Origin: Fidelibacterota bacterium
GTDB taxonomy: Bacteria > Fidelibacterota > UBA8477 > JABMPR01
Direction of reading: 5' to 3'
Assembly (NCBI GenBank): GCA_018673925.1
Contig: JABHBL010000022.1
Coordinates: 304,006-368,005 of the forward strand
DNA: 64,000 bases
Shown piece by piece: positions 59,939-64,000 of this stretch. A program made the translations under genes and the position numbers. A model generated the notes under the pieces. The model had not been told where the DNA came from and ran no database searches. It saw only the letters and a list, made by a program, of their open reading frames with translations. Position 1 is the first letter of the stretch, and every line of letters starts with the position of its first letter.

Positions 59939-60666
59939 GTTTTGCTACTTATTTTATTCAAACAAATTAACTCATATTCTTCAGTCCCATGTAAATGCCT
60001 GATCATAGCTTCACTGGCACCACCACCATCCTGATCACGAATTGCTTTTAGAAGCTGCTCATAGGACTCAATCGCTTCGCTCTTGGCCGCATCAACCTTT
60101 TTGTATACAATTGTCCTGATGGAAGGTATCAATCTAAGGATTGGTGCCATCTGAAGTACTATGATTGGATTTTTTGCGGCCTCACAAATTGTGAGATGGA
60201 AATTTTGATCAAACTCACTTTGTTGATCTGCATTTTGATTGTCATTTTTCATAAAGTCGGAAAGATTATCCTCCAATTTCTTAACATCTATCTCATCACG
60301 ATTAGCTGCAGCCAACCAAGCAATTTGCGGCTCAAACATTTTTCTTAGCTCTTGAACTTTTAGTATAAGGGCATCATCAAGGTTCATTTGCAGATATTGA
60401 CTCATAGGTTTCACAACATTGGTCAAATTGTATTCACTTACATAAATTCCACTCCCCTTGCGGATAGATATCAACCCCTGAATACTCAACATTTGCAAAG
60501 CCTCTCGTAAAGCAGTCCGACTCACACCAAACATTTCACACATTTCTTTTTCAGTTGGCAGTTTATCACCTGGAACAAATTTCTTTTGGAGAATGGATTC
60601 CTCAATCTCACTTTGAATTTTGCTGCTCAGCGTTTCTGTGTTGCCCACCCTCGAAAATGTGTACAT
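59935..60666 (-). CDS. FadR-type GntR-family transcriptional regulator
   Basis: FVPGDKLPTEKEMCEMFGVSRTALREALQMLSIQGLISIRKGSGIYV; FCD-like C-terminal; ATGA overlap with the hydrolase gene. Confidence 0.93.
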   Translation of the reverse strand: MYTFSRVGNTETLSSKIQSEIEESILQKKFVPGDKLPTEKEMCEMFGVSRTALREALQMLSIQGLISIRKGSGIYVSEYNLTNVVKPMSQYLQMNLDDALILKVQELRKMFEPQIAWLAAANRDEIDVKKLEDNLSDFMKNDNQNADQQSEFDQNFHLTICEAAKNPIIVLQMAPILRLIPSIRTIVYKKVDAAKSEAIESYEQLLKAIRDQDGGGASEAMIRHLHGTEEYELICLNKISSKT

Positions 60667-60782
60667 TTCTTATTCTCCAGAATTATTGGTCTGATTTCAA
60701 TTCTAACAAATCTGATGTGATCATATGGGCAATTATCTTTGACATGGTGACATCCTTTACTCAATTGTGTCATAATATGCGG

Positions 60783-60803
60783 GACAAATAATTTGTCATA
60801 CAA
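60783..60803. promoter_or_regulatory. Candidate GntR/FadR-type operator
   Basis: GACAAAT-A-ATTTGTC palindrome overlapping TTGTCATACAA, which fits TNGTNNNACNA. Confidence 0.6.
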
Positions 60804-60897
60804 ATCTAAAATAGAACGTGTTTTGCCAGAATAAAAGAGTTGAAAAATATTTGGATAGAGAAATCACCTCTACCATCAAGAGGATATTATGTTCCTG

Positions 60898-61272
60898 CTA
60901 AGCTTTGATATGCTTTTCCAAAGAGGCAATCAATTCGCCGCTCATGATAGGCTTTGTGAAATATTCTACTGCTCCTGCTTCCAACGCCTCTTCTCGTATA
61001 TGTGGGAAAGCGTGTGCGGTAAGTACAATACACTTTGGATTCACAGGATATTTTTCACACACATGTTTTATCAAATCTATACCGTTTTCTCCACCAGGAA
61101 GTGAAATGTCAACAATAGCCACCTGAAATTCATTGTTTGAGAGCACCTTTTTTGCTTCTGCTACGGTTGCAACGACCTCAAGATCAAAGCGTTCTTCAAG
61201 AATGATGGTATAGTATTGCTGAGATGAAATGTCGTCTTCAACAATGAGTACTCTGGATTGCTCTTTATCCAT
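60898..61272 (-). CDS. Single-domain response regulator
   Basis: VLIVEDDISSQQYYTIIL...VAIVDISLPGGENG...LTAHAF...KPI; overlaps the kinase stop. Confidence 0.88.
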   Translation of the reverse strand: MDKEQSRVLIVEDDISSQQYYTIILEERFDLEVVATVAEAKKVLSNNEFQVAIVDISLPGGENGIDLIKHVCEKYPVNPKCIVLTAHAFPHIREEALEAGAVEYFTKPIMSGELIASLEKHIKA

Positions 61273-63388
61273 GATTTTCATCCTTATATTTTGGGAATGT
61301 GAGTCTAAATGTCGTGCCGACATTTTTCTCAGTTTCCAGAACCAAAATCACATCATTTAGATCAAGAAATTGCTTTGTGATTGCTAATCCTAAACCAACT
61401 CCCTGGTACTCTTTGGTAAATCCTTCACTTTCTTGAGTATAGGGTTCAAATACTCGCTGTTTGTAATCCTCTGATATACCGATGCCAGTATCACTGATAG
61501 AAAGTGTTACCTGCTCCTCTATCACTTCCAAAGTGAAAGTGACGCCACCTTTTTCTGTGTACTTGATGGCATTGTCGGTCAGATTGCCAATCGCTGAATT
61601 GATGCAGTTTATATCTACAAACACCTTGGCAGGTAGTTCTGATTCTACGATATCAAGGGAAAGGTTCTTTTTCTTGGCCACAACCCTGAAATTATTTACG
61701 ATTAAACCTGTCATCTGATTCAAATTTACAACCTCTTTATGAATAGAAACAGTACCGGATTTGAGGATGGACATGTTTAGAATGGAGTCCACAGTGTGCA
61801 TCAACCTTTCGCTTGAGTCAGTGATATAGTCAAAAATGACCTTGTCCTTGACCTGGATATCATTTGAATATCTCTGCTTAAATAGATCTGAAAAACCAAG
61901 AATACTGTTCAGCGGAGTTCGGATCTCATGAGAAATATTGGCAATGAACTGATCTTTCACTTCATTGGCTTGTTTTGCTTCTAGTAAGGCATTCTCCTTT
62001 TCTACTTCAGCTTCCTTGTTCTCTGTAATATCCTGGATGGCTCCATACAACCGAACAGCCTTACCATTCTTGATCTCTACCTCCCCTATGGTACGTACCC
62101 ATCTAGATTCATCACCAGCAATGATGAAGGGGAGCTCTATATCATATGGTCTGTGTTCTTCGATAGCCTCGTCTACTAGGGATTGAATGACGGGCCGCAC
62201 TTCAGACGGGTAAAATGTCATTCCTTCCTCAACTGAAGGCTTTGGATCATCAGGTGTTAAACCATGAATTCTATACGTTTCATCTGTGAAGCTGGAGTCC
62301 CCCGTTTCTAAATTCACTTCCCAGCCCCCTATTTTTGTCAACCTTGCCGTGTTCTCTATTAATTCCTGCTGATTGCGTAATATTGCTTCTGAACGAAGAC
62401 GCTCTGTGATGTCAGAGACAGTTGATTCTATCTCCAGGACATGGCCTTCCTCATCCTTTTTAGCTATGATAGAAACCAGAACATGAACCAATGAGCTATC
62501 TTTTTTAATGAGGTCAATTTTCATGTTATCAATAAACCCCTCAGTCATTAATCTTTCGAATATTGCTGCTCGTGCCTTGGGGTCAGCATATAAATCAATT
62601 GCTTGAGACCCGATCAATTCACTCGGGCGCTCATAACCAAGCATAGCCGCGAAACTGGGATTGACGTATAATAGCTCTCCTTCTGCACTTCCAATGCTGA
62701 CTCCTTCACGCATATTGTGGATTAAATTTGCATATTTTTGTTCACTATTTTTAAAGGTGTGTATGGTCGAGCGTAACACAAAATATGCCGAGCCTGAAAA
62801 TAGAATAATTGAAAGTATGAGCAATACCATTGAGGTGGTCTGCTGCTCCTGAGATTCTCGTAGAAATTGCATGGCTTTATTATCAGCAAAATCAATCATG
62901 GGATCAATGGCATCAAAAATTTTATTCATGTGATCTGCCCCCTTGCCAGTAGTCACCTGGAGTGCAGCGATATATGAACCAGTCTTGTTAAGGTCGATGA
63001 CTTCATCTCGAATGAGTTCAGACCCCTTTAAGAGTGCAATTGCGTGATCTATTTGATTTCGGTCTCCCAGATATTTATCATAAATAATTAAAAAATCTGT
63101 CTGTATATGCTCTTCATGTTCCTCGAGAGCAGACATGGCAACTTCCAATGCCTCAGGAGTATGAGCGATAGCCACATCCTTGATGGCTCGGTGCATGGCA
63201 TTAATATGTGATTCTATCTCCAATAGAGCCTTACTAACCGCCAGGGGATGATTATACATATCATCCGTTAGTTGTGAGAGTTTGTTCATTTGTCTGAATG
63301 CAAAGCCACCCTGGAGAAGAACAATCAATACAATCAGTATTACACCAAGCCGAATTTTTGAATTTGGAGTTAATTTTCTAATTTTCAT
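61265..63388 (-). CDS. Membrane PAS-domain sensor histidine kinase
   Basis: Two TM segments, two PAS domains, NISHEIRTPLNSILGFSDLF, DNAIKYTEKGG, DTGIGI, GVGLGLAIT. Confidence 0.94.
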   Translation of the reverse strand: MKIRKLTPNSKIRLGVILIVLIVLLQGGFAFRQMNKLSQLTDDMYNHPLAVSKALLEIESHINAMHRAIKDVAIAHTPEALEVAMSALEEHEEHIQTDFLIIYDKYLGDRNQIDHAIALLKGSELIRDEVIDLNKTGSYIAALQVTTGKGADHMNKIFDAIDPMIDFADNKAMQFLRESQEQQTTSMVLLILSIILFSGSAYFVLRSTIHTFKNSEQKYANLIHNMREGVSIGSAEGELLYVNPSFAAMLGYERPSELIGSQAIDLYADPKARAAIFERLMTEGFIDNMKIDLIKKDSSLVHVLVSIIAKKDEEGHVLEIESTVSDITERLRSEAILRNQQELIENTARLTKIGGWEVNLETGDSSFTDETYRIHGLTPDDPKPSVEEGMTFYPSEVRPVIQSLVDEAIEEHRPYDIELPFIIAGDESRWVRTIGEVEIKNGKAVRLYGAIQDITENKEAEVEKENALLEAKQANEVKDQFIANISHEIRTPLNSILGFSDLFKQRYSNDIQVKDKVIFDYITDSSERLMHTVDSILNMSILKSGTVSIHKEVVNLNQMTGLIVNNFRVVAKKKNLSLDIVESELPAKVFVDINCINSAIGNLTDNAIKYTEKGGVTFTLEVIEEQVTLSISDTGIGISEDYKQRVFEPYTQESEGFTKEYQGVGLGLAITKQFLDLNDVILVLETEKNVGTTFRLTFPKYKDENHG

Positions 63389-63824
63389 TTTTATCCACCA
63401 TTGATTCGGTTAATAATCGATTATCTGAAAGACTCCAGATTGCCTGCCCCCTAGATAGACTATAATTAAAAAATTCGTTTGGGCGCTACGTTCACCACGC
63501 TCAATCTACGTTAGTTGTATTTGTTCAGGTTTCAAGTTTACGGTTATAAAAACATAAACAAGGAAATAATTGATGGGAGCATGCATATCTGAATCATTTC
63601 TCATTCTACTTTCCCGTGGTCCACTTCATCTTTCTGGATGATGAAAGTTTAATCTTTGTTCTATGTTTCTTGTCAACATAAATCAATCCATTGTCTTTGT
63701 GGATGACATATACAAACCACTGCACTTTCTGCATGATATCTTGACCTATTGTATGCGATTATTGTTTTTTCAGCTAATTGTTTGGTGTTAGCTAATCGTA
63801 GCACACGAAGTGTACGAAGATTAG

Positions 63825-63865
63825 TACGCCCGGCAGGAGTCGAACCTGCGGCCTTCGGTACCGGA
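63825..63865 (-). pseudogene. 3' half of a tRNA-Arg(CCG)-like gene (putative att site)
   Basis: Minus strand CCGGTACCGAAGGCCGCAGGTTCGACTCCTGCCGGGCGTA: anticodon-loop 3' half, T arm and 3' acceptor strand; no matching 5' half (ACGCCCG/GCGCCCG) follows up to 64000. Confidence 0.75.
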
Positions 63866-64000
63866 ATCATCAGACTGGTCTCTGATTATGGCTCTATGTA
63901 TGGGTTTAGAGCATGCCGGTGACGGACCTTCCCCGTAAGTTCCCCAAATAATGCATTTCCCCGTTGAATCTTTATTCAACGTAATTCACCAGGGCATTGA

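Noticed and set aside
63825-63943. tmRNA or tRNA-Sec at the right edge
   Set aside because: No tag-peptide reading frame, no UCA anticodon arm and no matching acceptor 5' strand; best read as a tRNA-Arg 3' half

Overview
This 64 kb window looks like a chromosomal segment from a bacterium that may belong to the Marinimicrobia/FCB group (taxonomic inference only). It carries housekeeping genes (pcm, pepP, long-form ispG, yifB/comM, ald, the rimP-nusA-infB-rbfA-truB-ribF-rpsO-pnp cluster, mtnP), three intact tRNAs and several accessory blocks. The strongest finding is a probable unannotated selenoprotein. The 316-aa ORF at 2420..3370 (-) is the 3' part of a 383-codon lipoprotein/metallophosphatase-like gene starting at 3571, read through an in-frame TGA at 3413..3415 (...NNGEVGPCG-U-RSNPLGGLARKH...). 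A 6-bp hairpin with loop GGUCUU begins 13 nt after the UGA, and the loop GGUCU sits at the same distance as in the E. coli fdhF bSECIS. Other notable items: (i) a LexA-linked mutasome-like operon (lexA - orf68 - Y-family polymerase lacking catalytic acids but with a QISLF clamp motif - four-helix-bundle protein - dnaE2) with no ImuA; (ii) inside it, a ~420-bp cassette carrying a second four-helix-bundle (23S IVP-type) gene, with near-perfect terminal inverted repeats and a 9-bp target duplication that splits a former ATGA stop/start overlap; (iii) a 13-kb surface cluster with a 3283-aa Ig-like repeat protein bearing a C-terminal sorting domain; (iv) tRNA 3'-end duplications at tRNA-Ser and at the right edge (tRNA-Arg, breakpoint at the anticodon loop), typical of integration sites; (v) a structured intergenic leader with mutually exclusive pairings upstream of a hybrid histidine kinase. 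All assignments are by eye from sequence; no searches were run.
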